Shown one piece after another: positions 8,715-17,009 of a stretch of DNA of 40,027 nucleotides. Under the pieces are notes generated by a model that made no database searches, was not told the DNA's origin, and was given only the letters and a program-made list of their open reading frames with translations. Made by a program: the position numbers and the translations under genes. Each line of letters begins with the position of its first letter. Position 1 is the first letter of the stretch. Source of the DNA: CAZFYZ01 sp964523735 (lineage in GTDB: Bacteria; Armatimonadota; UBA5829); the NCBI GenBank assembly GCA_964523735.1, contig CAZFYZ010000026.1:1-40027 (forward strand). Direction: 5' to 3'.

Positions 8715-10523
8715 TTGAGTCCTCGTCAGGTTCGTGTCCATCTGAACGTGGCGCCAGACCTTGCCGTCCCGCCAGATGACTTTGGCGGTGAACGACGAAC
8801 CGACCACAATCATTCTGCCGGTCTTGGATATGTAGGTGCCGTTAGGGTTCTTGAGATCAACACACACGTCGCCTGTCCCGTCCGGGGCAAAGTCGATCTG
8901 GTGAGCCTCGCCGGCGGTCTTGTGCTCAACCCCGTCGGGTGTCACGTACGTGTAGTCCACGACTACTGACTTGCCGAGTTCGCATTTGGCGAAGAGCAGG
9001 CGGTTGCTGAGGCCGCTAGTCGTATCACCGGCGGCAACCATGTAGCTCCGGTAGTCCACGTCGGCCGTATCCCACCGGCGGGTGTAGCTGGCGTAGGCTT
9101 TGCTGCACTGGATCGACCAGTCGCCATCTGCACGGTAGTAGAACCGCAAGTGCCGGCCGGCGAGGGGAACTGTCGCCACCGGCGGATTCCCCTGCTGGTG
9201 ACCATAAGTTACCAGGCCCGCTGTGGCAGGAAGCCGGACGATGCCGTTCTTGAAGTCGACGCCCGGGTCACCTGCCTTGGTTGACTCTATTGGGTTGAAA
9301 TCCACACGCAGACCGGTCGCAAGGTCCATAACAAGCACCGGCAGTGGCAGTTCCTGACTGCCGCCGGGCGGGATGAGACCTGCATAGTCCACGGTCGCGT
9401 CAGGGTCGGCCAAGTCGGGATCGTCGGTCGGGTCGCCAATGTTGAGTATGAACGACAGCGACATCTTGACCGGAATTGGGAGTACAGTCCCTGTTGCGTC
9501 CTGCTTGGGCTGCGGGCAGGTGCGGTCCTCTCGAATGATGCGCGGGTCATAAATCCGATAGTCTATTCGCGCCTGAATGGGTCGAACGCCCTGGGCAGTG
9601 TACTCATACTTGCCGTGGCCGGTGGGATTGAACGCGATGACTCCCATGATGGAGTCCGCCAGTTTGAACTGATAGGGATTATCCAAAAAGGGTCCTGTCC
9701 ACTGCTCAAAGCCGCGCGCGCAGGTGTCGCTGTCGCTGTCGACTTCAGTGACTTGGTAGCCAGTCTGAATGCCGGTAACGGGCACCGGCTCCCAGTCTCG
9801 TTTGTCACCGGACACGGTTACCGGCTGGTCAAGGACACTGAAGAGAACCGGCACACCTCCGCCCGTGCTGGCCCAGAACGAGTAGCTGATGTAGTAGAGC
9901 CTGTTACCTGCTCCGGGGTCCGGCGGGAACGCCACACGAAACTTCCCGTCAACGAGAGTGTAGTCAACAGCATACTCGCCAGGCCTCAGATAGGGCGGGG
10001 CTTCCCCATGTTCGCCGATCTTGCGGCGGAGGTCACCGCTCTTGACGGCAATCCCTTCCACAAGACCGCCGCTCCCAAGGGTAACGTCTATCGGGCTGAA
10101 CGCAAGCGTGTACTTCGCGCCGAAGAGAGTCCCACTGCCGGAGGTGAAGTAGGTGCCGACGGGTATTGTGGTCGTCTCGCCAATCACCTGGCGGGTGTTG
10201 AGCGCGCTGCCGCGGACGTAGGCGCCATTGACAACCGCCAGCCCGGTCCAGGGAGGGCCGGGCAATTGCCCGATCGCGATGTTGCCGGTCTCATCGTCAA
10301 CAGGCAGGATGCCCGTGGGCAGGTTCGCGGACATGCTCTTCCACCGCTCGAGTTCCTGCTGAGCAAGCCGGGTGGCGATAGTCTGGCTCTCCGCGGCGCG
10401 GACGACGCGGAAACCCGTGGGGAACATCTGGACGACCGTCATGATGCCGACCAGCAGCACCACCATGACCACCAGGATCTCCACAAGGGAGGTTCCTCTT
10501 CGGTTATTCAAGACTCTGAGCAC
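8712..10523 (-). CDS. Large PilV/GspI-like minor pseudopilin
   Basis: About 603 aa if started at the GTG at 10523 (VLRVLNNRRGTSLVEILVVMVVLLVGIMTVVQMFPTGF). It has a basic leader, cleavage at G|TSLVE with Glu at position 5, and one hydrophobic helix, followed by AAESQTIATRLAQQELERWKS, which is characteristic of PilV/GspI-like proteins. A longer frame from 10583 exists, but its first residues (MFERFNVQPANVQ) are simply the translation of the upstream heptad island. A TTG at 10511 is another possibility. The mature domain is about three times the usual PilV size and rich in beta strands. The gene lies between the GspG-like pseudopilin and the PilW-like gene, in the same direction. It probably belongs to the minor-pilin tip complex and is a substrate of the PilD-type peptidase. 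Confidence 0.8.
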   Translation of the reverse strand: MLRVLNNRRGTSLVEILVVMVVLLVGIMTVVQMFPTGFRVVRAAESQTIATRLAQQELERWKSMSANLPTGILPVDDETGNIAIGQLPGPPWTGLAVVNGAYVRGSALNTRQVIGETTTIPVGTYFTSGSGTLFGAKYTLAFSPIDVTLGSGGLVEGIAVKSGDLRRKIGEHGEAPPYLRPGEYAVDYTLVDGKFRVAFPPDPGAGNRLYYISYSFWASTGGGVPVLFSVLDQPVTVSGDKRDWEPVPVTGIQTGYQVTEVDSDSDTCARGFEQWTGPFLDNPYQFKLADSIMGVIAFNPTGHGKYEYTAQGVRPIQARIDYRIYDPRIIREDRTCPQPKQDATGTVLPIPVKMSLSFILNIGDPTDDPDLADPDATVDYAGLIPPGGSQELPLPVLVMDLATGLRVDFNPIESTKAGDPGVDFKNGIVRLPATAGLVTYGHQQGNPPVATVPLAGRHLRFYYRADGDWSIQCSKAYASYTRRWDTADVDYRSYMVAAGDTTSGLSNRLLFAKCELGKSVVVDYTYVTPDGVEHKTAGEAHQIDFAPDGTGDVCVDLKNPNGTYISKTGRMIVVGSSFTAKVIWRDGKVWRHVQMDTNLTRTQ

Positions 10524-10541
10524 AGGCTTAGTCCCTAATCC

Positions 10542-10597
10542 GGTTTGAACGTTTGCAGGTTGAACGTTGAAACGTTCAAACATTCCAACGTTCTAAC
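10542..10597. repeat. Heptad-repeat island 3 with central palindrome
   Basis: Eight 7-bp units (ggtttga, acgtttg, caggttg, aacgttg, then aaacgtt, caaacat, tccaacg, ttctaac). The second half is the inverted complement of the first; the core GAACGT-tgaa-ACGTTC pairs perfectly. It lies between the GspG-like stop (10604) and the next start. Confidence 0.82.
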
Positions 10598-10603
10598 TAG
10601 CGA

Positions 10604-11368
10604 TTAGCTCTTCTTCGGTCTCGTTCGCCACATGCAGCGCTCTACTTCGTTCGCGGGAATGCTGTCCACGCTGCCGTCCAGGAAGAGAATGAGCGCGCGA
10701 CCGCTCCAGTTCGCTGCATCGGTGCCGTGGCGGGTCTCGTGGTAGGCACACCAGGTGATGACCGTATCGCTGGGCGGATTGCGGAACCGGAGCTGCCGGG
10801 CGTAGTCCTCTTTCTGTAGAAGCTCGCTGTCCTTACTGGGATCACAGGACGGATAGGGCGGCCAGGAGGTAACATCGGTCGGCTGCGCAGCCCAGCCCAG
10901 GACGTACTTTGGCTCGATGACCACTCCGCCAGGCGAACTCCATGGAAACGCATCGTAGCTGTCATAGGCATAAGTCTCCACGGGGCCTGACGATCCTGCA
11001 GTATAGGAGAGCGGTGCGGACGTGTTTTTCTCGTTCGAGGTCCGGCAGTGGTAGACCCTCCAAGACCCTTTCACGTACTCCGGGAAAAGTGAACTCTGCT
11101 GGTTCTTTGCACTCTCCATCGGGAGGACAGTAGAGCCATCCCGCAGCACCTGAGGCCCGAGGAACATCGGGTATCTGCGATTGTCCTGCTTGAACATCTG
11201 CACGCCCGTCGCGATCTGCTGGAGCTGTGCCATGCAGTTGCTCTCGTTCGCTCTGGCCTTCACCACGCCCATCACCGGGAATATGACCGCCGCCAATATC
11301 GCTATGATCGCGATAACTGTGAGTAACTCGACTAGTGAGAAACCGCCTCGACGCGCGACAACGCTCAT
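10604..11368 (-). CDS. GspG/PilA-like pseudopilin (major pseudopilin candidate)
   Basis: 254 aa. The start MSVVARRGGFSLVELLTVIAIIAILAAVIFPVMG is a canonical class III prepilin signal (G|FSLVE, Glu at +5), followed by AxxxCMAQLQQIATGVQMFKQDNRRYP, the usual alpha-1 to beta transition of GspG-type pseudopilins. The C-terminal FLDGSVDSIPANEV is the 'DGSV' ending seen in DUF1559-like prepilins of Planctomycetota and Armatimonadota. GGAGGTG sits 8 nt before the ATG. It is the smallest pilin in the locus and the first after the prepilin peptidase gene, so it is the best candidate for the repeating subunit. The three larger pseudopilins follow it. Whether it builds a pilus or a type II-like pseudopilus cannot be decided here. 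Confidence 0.88.
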   Translation of the reverse strand: MSVVARRGGFSLVELLTVIAIIAILAAVIFPVMGVVKARANESNCMAQLQQIATGVQMFKQDNRRYPMFLGPQVLRDGSTVLPMESAKNQQSSLFPEYVKGSWRVYHCRTSNEKNTSAPLSYTAGSSGPVETYAYDSYDAFPWSSPGGVVIEPKYVLGWAAQPTDVTSWPPYPSCDPSKDSELLQKEDYARQLRFRNPPSDTVITWCAYHETRHGTDAANWSGRALILFLDGSVDSIPANEVERCMWRTRPKKS

Positions 11369-11681
11369 GCTAATGCACCTCCGTGCCTGATCCTAACCTC
11401 TACCGAGGACGACTGTCCAATTATACCTGTTTGGCGACCGTATTGGCCAATATGTTCCGTCCAAAGCTCGCTTGATAGAATTCGTCATTTCGAACGCAGT
11501 GAGAAATCTGCTTTTCCTAACCCGGTTGCTTCGTCTTGACCGAGCAAAAGCAGATTTCTCGCGCCGCTCGAAATGACAGTCGGGGAAGGCCGTCCGCTGT
11601 CGACTATCCGCCATCCGCCATCCCGCTATCGGCTATCTGCTATCTGCTATCCGCTATCGACTATCCGCTATCGACCGTCCC
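11369..11681. other. 313-nt gap between pilD and the GspG-like gene, filled by repeats
   Basis: No credible gene. The small frame across 11393-11614 on the minus strand reads 'CHFERREKSAFARS', a well-known spurious translation of a palindromic repeat. The gap contains the 11484-11577 inverted repeat and the 11602-11686 heptad island. A promoter for the pseudopilin genes may lie in 11400-11480 but I cannot place one convincingly. Confidence 0.7.
11484..11577. repeat. 32-nt inverted repeat with 30-nt loop (RHSERSEES-type element)
   Basis: The left arm 11484-11515 begins gtcatttcga and ends atctgctttt. The right arm 11546-11577 is its inverted complement with 28 of 32 matches. The pair can form a long hairpin. 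The same element type is widespread between genes in several bacterial phyla and yields spurious 'HSERSEES' peptides. A diverged copy lies inside alaS at 23451-23482. Confidence 0.88.
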
Positions 11682-11686
11682 CTATC
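11602..11686. repeat. Heptad-repeat island 4 (NNctatc units)
   Basis: Twelve units ending in ctatc, ccatc or cgtc (gactatc, cgccatc, ggctatc, tgctatc, cgctatc and others), all 7 bp except one of 8 bp. The unit at 11680-11686 supplies the pilD stop codon (11682-11684). Confidence 0.88.
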
Positions 11687-12569
11687 CCGGCGTTACCAGC
11701 CTCATCCACCAGCCCCATGCCATCTGGAGCTGGGGGTAAGCAAGCATCACGACCAGCGCGCCTGTCACCATGTAAGGCCCGAATGGTATCTCCGTCCGCC
11801 ATGGCATGCCTTTCTTCTCCGCCATCGACTTCGCCACGACCAGCGCGACTCCAAAGAGGGTGCCCAGCAGCACCGCGATCAGGAACGATGTAAGAGCCGG
11901 GAGAACCCCCAGTACAGCTCCCATCGCCGCCGCCAGCTTCACGTCGCCGAAGCCCATCGCGCCCTCGTACTGCTCGCGCTCCTCTTTATCCTTCGGCTGG
12001 AAGACGAAGTAACTCACATAGGCGATCAGGAAGAATATCCCGCCGCACACTGCAAATCCGGCAACGCTCGCCGGGACCGGCAGACTGGACTCCGTGAACG
12101 GAAGCGGGATCCGCAGCAATCTCGGGTCGCCCGCAATCCAGTGCGCAATGTCACGCCCCACGCCAAGAATCGTGCCGGCTATCCAGCACTGGTCGGGGAT
12201 GATGAAGTGATCGACGTCCACCATGAACGCCACGACCAGCGCCGCCGTGAATAGCGCGAACACAACGAAATCGATCGACAGCCCGTGCCGCCAGAACATC
12301 GCGGCGAACAAGAGGCCCGTGGCCAGCTCGATCGTGAAGTAGCGCCAGCTTATCGGCGCCCCGCAGTAGCGGCACTTCCTGCCCAACAACAAGAAGCTGA
12401 AGAGAGGAACCAAGTCCGCTCCCTTCAGCTTCGTATTGCACTTCGGACAATGGGAAGGAGGCGTGACTACCGACTGGTCTTCAGGCATCCGGCAGATACA
12501 CACATTGAGGAAACTGCCGACGATTATGCCGTAGACGAATGCTATAGTCGCTCCCAGCCAACCAGGCAT
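11682..12569 (-). CDS. pilD: Type IV prepilin peptidase/N-methyltransferase
   Basis: 295 aa, the usual PilD/GspO length. It cleaves the leader of prepilins and methylates the new N-terminal residue at the inner membrane. The cytoplasmic zinc-binding pairs are present (C41xxC44 and C66xxC69). So are both aspartate motifs of the aspartic protease, VDVDHFIIPD around 117-125 and GFGDVKL with D209. About seven hydrophobic segments follow the normal pattern. The ATG at 12569 abuts the TAG of pilC with no spacing, so the two are translationally coupled. Its substrates are almost certainly the pseudopilins encoded just downstream. Its stop codon lies inside a heptad-repeat island. Confidence 0.96.
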   Translation of the reverse strand: MPGWLGATIAFVYGIIVGSFLNVCICRMPEDQSVVTPPSHCPKCNTKLKGADLVPLFSFLLLGRKCRYCGAPISWRYFTIELATGLLFAAMFWRHGLSIDFVVFALFTAALVVAFMVDVDHFIIPDQCWIAGTILGVGRDIAHWIAGDPRLLRIPLPFTESSLPVPASVAGFAVCGGIFFLIAYVSYFVFQPKDKEEREQYEGAMGFGDVKLAAAMGAVLGVLPALTSFLIAVLLGTLFGVALVVAKSMAEKKGMPWRTEIPFGPYMVTGALVVMLAYPQLQMAWGWWMRLVTPG

Positions 12570-13784
12570 CTATGCTCCGCCCGACAGGTTCTGAATAACC
12601 GCAATGAGCGGCAAGAACATCGCGATAACAATGAAACCTACCACTCCACCAAGCCCGACGATCATGACCGGCTCGATGGCGGCGGTCAAACTGGCCAGAG
12701 CAGCATCCACTTCACTCTCGTAGAAGTCCGCAACCTTGGCAAGCATAGGGTCGAGTGAACCAGACTCCTCGCCAATCGAGATCATCTGCACGACCATCGG
12801 CGGGAACAGCCTGCTCCTTGCGAGTGGATCTCCGATTCGTTCACCCTCTCGGATGCTCGCCCTCGCCGACAGGATCGCGTCGCTGATGATGTCATTAGAG
12901 ACTGTGCCTGCCACGGTTTCCATTGCCTGCAGGATTCCGACACCACTAGAGAGCAGCGTGGAGAGCGTCCTGGAGAACCTCGCTAACGCAACTTTGTGGT
13001 TGAGCTTGCCGAAGACAGGGAACTTCAGCTTCATCCTGTCGAAAACGCGCCGGCCGACCTTGGTCTTCAGGAACATCTTCATTGCGACAAAGAAGCCCAC
13101 GCCGAAGACGACCATGAAGTACCACTTACTGGTCATGAACTCACTGGAGGTCTTGATGACCTGAGTCGGCATCGGCAGATTCTCGATGCCGAGGTCCACA
13201 AACAGCGTCATGAACTTAGGCAGAACGAAAGTCATAAGCCCGATGACGACGATCACAGCGAAACCGAGGATGAGTATGGGGTAAGTCATTGCCGACTTGA
13301 CCTTGCGCTTCAGCTCAACATCACTTTCGAGGAACTGCGAGAGCCTCTGCAAGCTTTCCTCGAGCGCGCCGCCGATCTCGCCAGCGTTCACAAGACCTAT
13401 GAACAGCCTGTCGAAGGTGCCCGGGTATCTCTCCAGCGCCTTCGTGAGCGTCTGGCCTCCCTCTACCTCGGTTCGGACGTCGTTCAGGATGGCTTTCAGC
13501 TTCGGACTGGTCGCTTGCTCCGAGAGTACGTTCAGGCAGCGAACCAGGTTGACACCGGCGTCGATCATGGTGGAGAACTGCCTGCACATGACCGACAGAT
13601 CAGTAGCCTTGACGGAGCCGAATCCGCCGACCTTCTTCTGCCCGCCTTTGACTTGCTTGACGTCAACTACAGTGAAGCCCGCTTCGGTCAGCCTTCGCCG
13701 AAGGATGTCCTCGTTCTCGGCTTCGGAGGTGCCGCCGAATACCTGTCCGGTGGCATCGCGTATGTTGTAAGCATAGTTAGGCAT
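12570..13784 (-). CDS. pilC: Type IV pilus/type II secretion inner-membrane platform protein
   Basis: 404 aa, normal for PilC/GspF. Two T2SSF domains are visible: residues about 65-190 (LSVMCRQFSTMIDAGVNLVRCLNVL...VNAGEIGGALEESL) and about 270-395 (ALARFSRTLSTLLSSGVGILQAMETV...ISIGEESGSLDPML). Each is followed by hydrophobic segments (ILILGFAVIVVIGLMTFVLP; IEPVMIVGLGGVVGFIVIAMFLPL). The protein forms the membrane platform on which the PilB and PilT ATPases act. AAGGA lies about 11 nt before the ATG. It sits between pilT and pilD, as in many minimal pilus loci. No frame damage is seen. Confidence 0.96.
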   Translation of the reverse strand: MPNYAYNIRDATGQVFGGTSEAENEDILRRRLTEAGFTVVDVKQVKGGQKKVGGFGSVKATDLSVMCRQFSTMIDAGVNLVRCLNVLSEQATSPKLKAILNDVRTEVEGGQTLTKALERYPGTFDRLFIGLVNAGEIGGALEESLQRLSQFLESDVELKRKVKSAMTYPILILGFAVIVVIGLMTFVLPKFMTLFVDLGIENLPMPTQVIKTSSEFMTSKWYFMVVFGVGFFVAMKMFLKTKVGRRVFDRMKLKFPVFGKLNHKVALARFSRTLSTLLSSGVGILQAMETVAGTVSNDIISDAILSARASIREGERIGDPLARSRLFPPMVVQMISIGEESGSLDPMLAKVADFYESEVDAALASLTAAIEPVMIVGLGGVVGFIVIAMFLPLIAVIQNLSGGA

Positions 13785-13800
13785 CGTTCATCACGTCCTT

Positions 13801-13842
13801 TGCTTCGATGTTCGATGTTCGAGGTTCAAACACCTCGACCCG
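13801..13842. repeat. Heptad-repeat island 5
   Basis: Short run of 7-bp units (tgcttcg, atgttcg, atgttcg, aggttca) turning into an inverted partner (CGAGGT/ACCTCG) just upstream of pilC, in the 168-nt pilT-pilC gap. Confidence 0.7.
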
Positions 13843-13885
13843 GACATCTGAAGTGGCAATCCGCCCGCTCCTCAGTTCTCAAGTT

Positions 13886-13949
13886 GCTTCGGGACGCCTC
13901 GTCCCGGAGCATTCGCCTCTGGGGTTTCGGGGCGAGGGCACCCCGAAAC
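13886..13949. repeat. Two TTCGGG palindromes downstream of pilT
   Basis: First hairpin 13886-13910: arms GCTTCGGGACG and CGTCCCGGAGC with loop CCT, one G:T-type mismatch. Second hairpin 13924-13949: arms GTTTCGGGG and CCCCGAAAC around an 8-nt loop, ending 3 nt from the pilT stop codon. They belong to the same family as the three copies at 18417-18541 and could act as mRNA 3' hairpins. Confidence 0.8.
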
Positions 13950-13952
13950 AAG

Positions 13953-15077
13953 CTATCGTCTCTGGCCAGGTGTGTTGCCGGTGCTGATCAGGTTCTTCAG
14001 TTCGTCCACGTTCATCGCACGTGACACCGCGTCTTCGTAGCTGATGCCGCCCCGAAGATACAGATCCCGAAGGTGCTGGTCCATCGTCTGCATTCCTTGG
14101 TTCGCGCTCGTCTGGATCATCGACGGCAACTGATGCGACTTTGCTTCACGAATCAGGTTGCGAATGGCCGCGGTGGCGACCATTATCTCCATCGCGCAGA
14201 TTCTGCCCGGCATCCCCGCGCGCGGAAGAAGCTGCTGGCAGAGCACTGCTTCGAGGCTATTGGAGAGCATCAGCCTTATCTGTTCCTGCTGATCCGGCGG
14301 GAACTGATCGACAACGCGATCAACAGTCTGCGCCGCGCTATTCGTGTGCAGAGTCGCAAAGACCAGGTGGCCGGTCTCCGCAGCCCTGATCGCGTTCTGC
14401 ATGGTCTCCAGGTCACGCATCTCACCAACGAGGATGACGTCGGGGTCCTCTCTCAGGGCAGCCCTCAACGCATTGGCGAACTCCTTGGTGTCCTGACCAA
14501 CTTCGCGCTGGTTGATGACAGACTTGCGATGCTGGTGCAGGTATTCGATCGGGTCCTCGATAGTGATGATATGCAGGCTGCGCTCGTGGTTGATCTGGTT
14601 GATCATTGCCGCAAGCGAGGTAGACTTGCCGGAGCCGGTCGGCCCGGTGACGAGGACCAGTCCTCGCGGCTTGCGAGTGATAGTCTCAAGGATAGGCGGC
14701 AGCTCCAAATCCCGAATGGTCGGGATCTTCATCGGAATAAGCCGGAACGCCGCCGCGACATAGCTCTTCTCTCTGAAGATGTTGACCCTGAAGCGGGCTA
14801 TATTGTGCAGCGAGTAGGAGAGGTCAAGCTCCCAAGTGTCCTCGAACCGCTGTATCTGCTCATCCGAGAGAATATCATAGAGCATGCGCTGGGTCTGGAT
14901 GGGGGCGAACTTCTCGTAGTTGAGAGAGATCAACTGCCCGTCCAGGCGGATGATGGGCGGCACACCAACGCAGATATGCAGATCACTTGCGCCTCTCTCG
15001 ACGACTTCCTTCAGTAGATCATCTACGTGAGTCAGGTCAAGGGAAACGGGCGAACTCGCTTTAGTCGAAACTTCCAT
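13953..15077 (-). CDS. pilT: Pilus retraction-type ATPase
   Basis: 374 aa. It is a hexameric cytoplasmic ATPase that powers pilus retraction or disassembly. Walker A GPTGSGKS is at residues 145-152. Then come the ASP-box region (IITIEDPIEYLH), Walker B (DPDVILVGEMRDLET), the HIS box (GHLVFATLHTNSA) and the PilT-specific AIRNLIREAKSHQL motif, which separates PilT from PilB. I start at the ATG at 15077, because GAGGAG lies 5 nt upstream; the GTG at 15083 would leave no room for that site. It follows pilB in the same direction. The presence of PilT argues for a dynamic pilus rather than a pure type II secretion system. Confidence 0.96.
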   Translation of the reverse strand: MEVSTKASSPVSLDLTHVDDLLKEVVERGASDLHICVGVPPIIRLDGQLISLNYEKFAPIQTQRMLYDILSDEQIQRFEDTWELDLSYSLHNIARFRVNIFREKSYVAAAFRLIPMKIPTIRDLELPPILETITRKPRGLVLVTGPTGSGKSTSLAAMINQINHERSLHIITIEDPIEYLHQHRKSVINQREVGQDTKEFANALRAALREDPDVILVGEMRDLETMQNAIRAAETGHLVFATLHTNSAAQTVDRVVDQFPPDQQEQIRLMLSNSLEAVLCQQLLPRAGMPGRICAMEIMVATAAIRNLIREAKSHQLPSMIQTSANQGMQTMDQHLRDLYLRGGISYEDAVSRAMNVDELKNLISTGNTPGQRR

Positions 15078-15085
15078 CGTCACTC

Positions 15086-15141
15086 CTCGATGTTAGGTGT
15101 TCGAGGTTCGAGATTGGAGCTTCGAACCTCGAACTTCGGAT
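15086..15141. repeat. Heptad-repeat island 6, exactly filling the pilB-pilT gap
   Basis: Eight 7-bp units (ctcgatg, ttaggtg, ttcgagg, ttcgaga, ttggagc, ttcgaac, ctcgaac, ttcggat). The halves are inverted (GAGGTTCGA pairs with TCGAACCTC). The island ends exactly at the pilB stop codon (15142-15144) and begins next to the pilT ribosome-binding site. Confidence 0.87.
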
Positions 15142-16953
15142 CTAGTGTCCGGCCGTAAAGACTACTCTCATAACCTCTTCCGGGGTGGTAATACCCTGGA
15201 GAACCTTCTCAAGACCGTCTTCGCGCAACTCGTGCATACCATTTGCCTTGGCGGCTTCGCGGATATCTGCCAACGGGGCACGGCGGACGATCAGTTCGGC
15301 GATCTCGTCGTTCAAGCGCATAAGCTCGTGGATACCGATTCTGCCTTTGTAGCCGGTGTTGCGGCAGGTCTCGCAGCCCTCGCCTCTGTAGAGGGTAACC
15401 ATCTCATCAGGGTTCGAGGACTTGAAGCCGAACCTGCGAAGCTCGCCCGCCGCTACCTGGTAGGGCTTCTTGCACTTCGAGCAGATCTTTCGACCCAGCC
15501 TCTGAGCGAGAACGCCGATAACGGTCGCGGAGACCAGGTAAGGCTCAACGCCCATGTCTACTAGCCTGATGACGGCGCTCGGGGCATCATTCGTGTGCAG
15601 GGTGGAGAGAACAAGGTGACCTGTCAGAGACGCTTCTACCGCGATACTCGACGTCTCGAGGTCTCTCATTTCACCAACCATGATGATGTCAGGGTCCTGT
15701 CGGAGGAAGCTTCTCAGGGCACTGGAGAAACTCAGACCGGCTTTCTTGTGAACCTGAACCTGCGCTATACCGGACAGCTGGTACTCGACCGGGTCCTCGA
15801 TGGTGATAATGTTCACTTCAGGCGAGTTCAGTTTGTGCAGAACCGAATACTGCGTCGTGGTCTTTCCGGACCCTGTAGGCCCGGTGGACAGGAACATACC
15901 GTTCGGCTGTTGCACGAGTTCTTCGACCTGGGCCTGCACGTCCGGCGCCATACCCAACCTGTTGAGACCGATCAAGACGTTGGACTTGTCGAGGATTCTC
16001 ATAACGATCTTCTCACCGAAGATCGTCGGCAGACACGAAACGCGGAGGTCGTAGTCCTTGCTCTCGTAGCTGATCGGAATACGGCCGTCCTGCGGAATTC
16101 GCCGCTCAGCGATGTCCATGCTGGACATAATCTTGAACCTGGAGATCAGGGGCTTGTCGATGTACTTCGGCAGGGGCATGACTTCGTGGAGAACACCGTC
16201 TACCCTGTATCTGACTCTTACACCACGCCTGTCGGGTTCCACGTGAATATCACTGGCCTCGTCCTTGATGGCCTGGATGATGATGGTGTTGGCAATTCGG
16301 ATGATCGGCGCTTCTTCCGAGACTTTGGCTATGGCATCCGCATCGTCGTCGCCAGCCTCCTCACGGGCACCGAAGCTGGCCACGTCCTGGCGCATAGCGG
16401 CGCTCAGGCTGGCGAATCCACCCGCAGCGCCGGCACCGGGGTTCATGCCACCAACCGCCGAAGCCGAGGGCGCGTTTGTGTCGCCCATCGGCAAGACTTC
16501 GTTTCCCGCACTGCCGCCGGAGTTGTAGTGGCGGTCGATCGCATCCATCAGGTCATCTTCAGTCGCCAGGGCAATGGCGATCTGTTGAACACCACTGGTA
16601 AGCTTCAGGTCCTGCATCGCGATGGGATCGGAGTGATTCACAACGGCAACGATCAGCTTGCTGCCGTTCTTGCCAATGGGGAGGACTTTGTGGCGTCTAG
16701 CGACTTTCTCGGGGACCGCGTTCACCGCGGCGGGATCGACTTTCTGCGAAGCCAGATCAACGAAGGTGAGCCCAAGGCTCTCGGCCCTGGCAGCGGTTAC
16801 CGCCTTATCATCGGCGAAACCAAGATCGACGATTATCCGGCCAATGTCACCCGGCGCGCTGCGCTGGACATCACGCGCCTGGGCCAACTGATCGGCCGTT
16901 ATAGCCCCCTTGGTAACCAGGACATCACCTAAGTCTTTTCTTGGCGTCGCCAT
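15142..16953 (-). CDS. pilB: Pilus assembly/secretion ATPase, PilB/GspE family
   Basis: 603 aa. The N-terminal MshEN-type domain (about 1-140) is followed by a Gly/Ala/Ser-rich linker (about 144-185) and the GspE core. That core has KDEASDIHVEP, Walker A GPTGSGKT at 358-365, IITIEDPVEYQLSG, RQDPDIIMVGEMRDLET and GHLVLSTLHTNDAPSA. The C-terminal zinc pairs CSKCKKPY and CETCRNTG are those of PilB/GspE and are absent from PilT. It drives pilin extension from the PilC platform. The MshEN domain is a known c-di-GMP binding module in related ATPases, so such control is possible. GGAG lies about 10 nt before the ATG. It is first of the pil genes after aroE, separated only by a heptad island. Confidence 0.96.
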   Translation of the reverse strand: MATPRKDLGDVLVTKGAITADQLAQARDVQRSAPGDIGRIIVDLGFADDKAVTAARAESLGLTFVDLASQKVDPAAVNAVPEKVARRHKVLPIGKNGSKLIVAVVNHSDPIAMQDLKLTSGVQQIAIALATEDDLMDAIDRHYNSGGSAGNEVLPMGDTNAPSASAVGGMNPGAGAAGGFASLSAAMRQDVASFGAREEAGDDDADAIAKVSEEAPIIRIANTIIIQAIKDEASDIHVEPDRRGVRVRYRVDGVLHEVMPLPKYIDKPLISRFKIMSSMDIAERRIPQDGRIPISYESKDYDLRVSCLPTIFGEKIVMRILDKSNVLIGLNRLGMAPDVQAQVEELVQQPNGMFLSTGPTGSGKTTTQYSVLHKLNSPEVNIITIEDPVEYQLSGIAQVQVHKKAGLSFSSALRSFLRQDPDIIMVGEMRDLETSSIAVEASLTGHLVLSTLHTNDAPSAVIRLVDMGVEPYLVSATVIGVLAQRLGRKICSKCKKPYQVAAGELRRFGFKSSNPDEMVTLYRGEGCETCRNTGYKGRIGIHELMRLNDEIAELIVRRAPLADIREAAKANGMHELREDGLEKVLQGITTPEEVMRVVFTAGH

Positions 16954-16967
16954 TATGTATCACTCCG

Positions 16968-17009
16968 TTAGGTTCTCGGGTCTTCAGGTGTTCAGGTTCT
17001 CAGGCAGTC
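16968..17009. repeat. Heptad-repeat island 7 (aroE end/pilB start)
   Basis: About six 7-bp units (ttaggtt, ctcgggt, cttcagg, tgttcag, gttctca, ggcagtc) between pilB and aroE. The aroE stop codon (16992-16994) lies within it, so the last aroE residues are encoded by repeat units. Confidence 0.75.

Noticed and set aside
11393..11614. Minus-strand small frame reading CHFERREKSAFARS
   Set aside because: Spurious translation of the palindromic repeat at 11484-11577.
11602..11686. CRISPR-like array
   Set aside because: The units are 7 bp with no spacers and no cas genes nearby.
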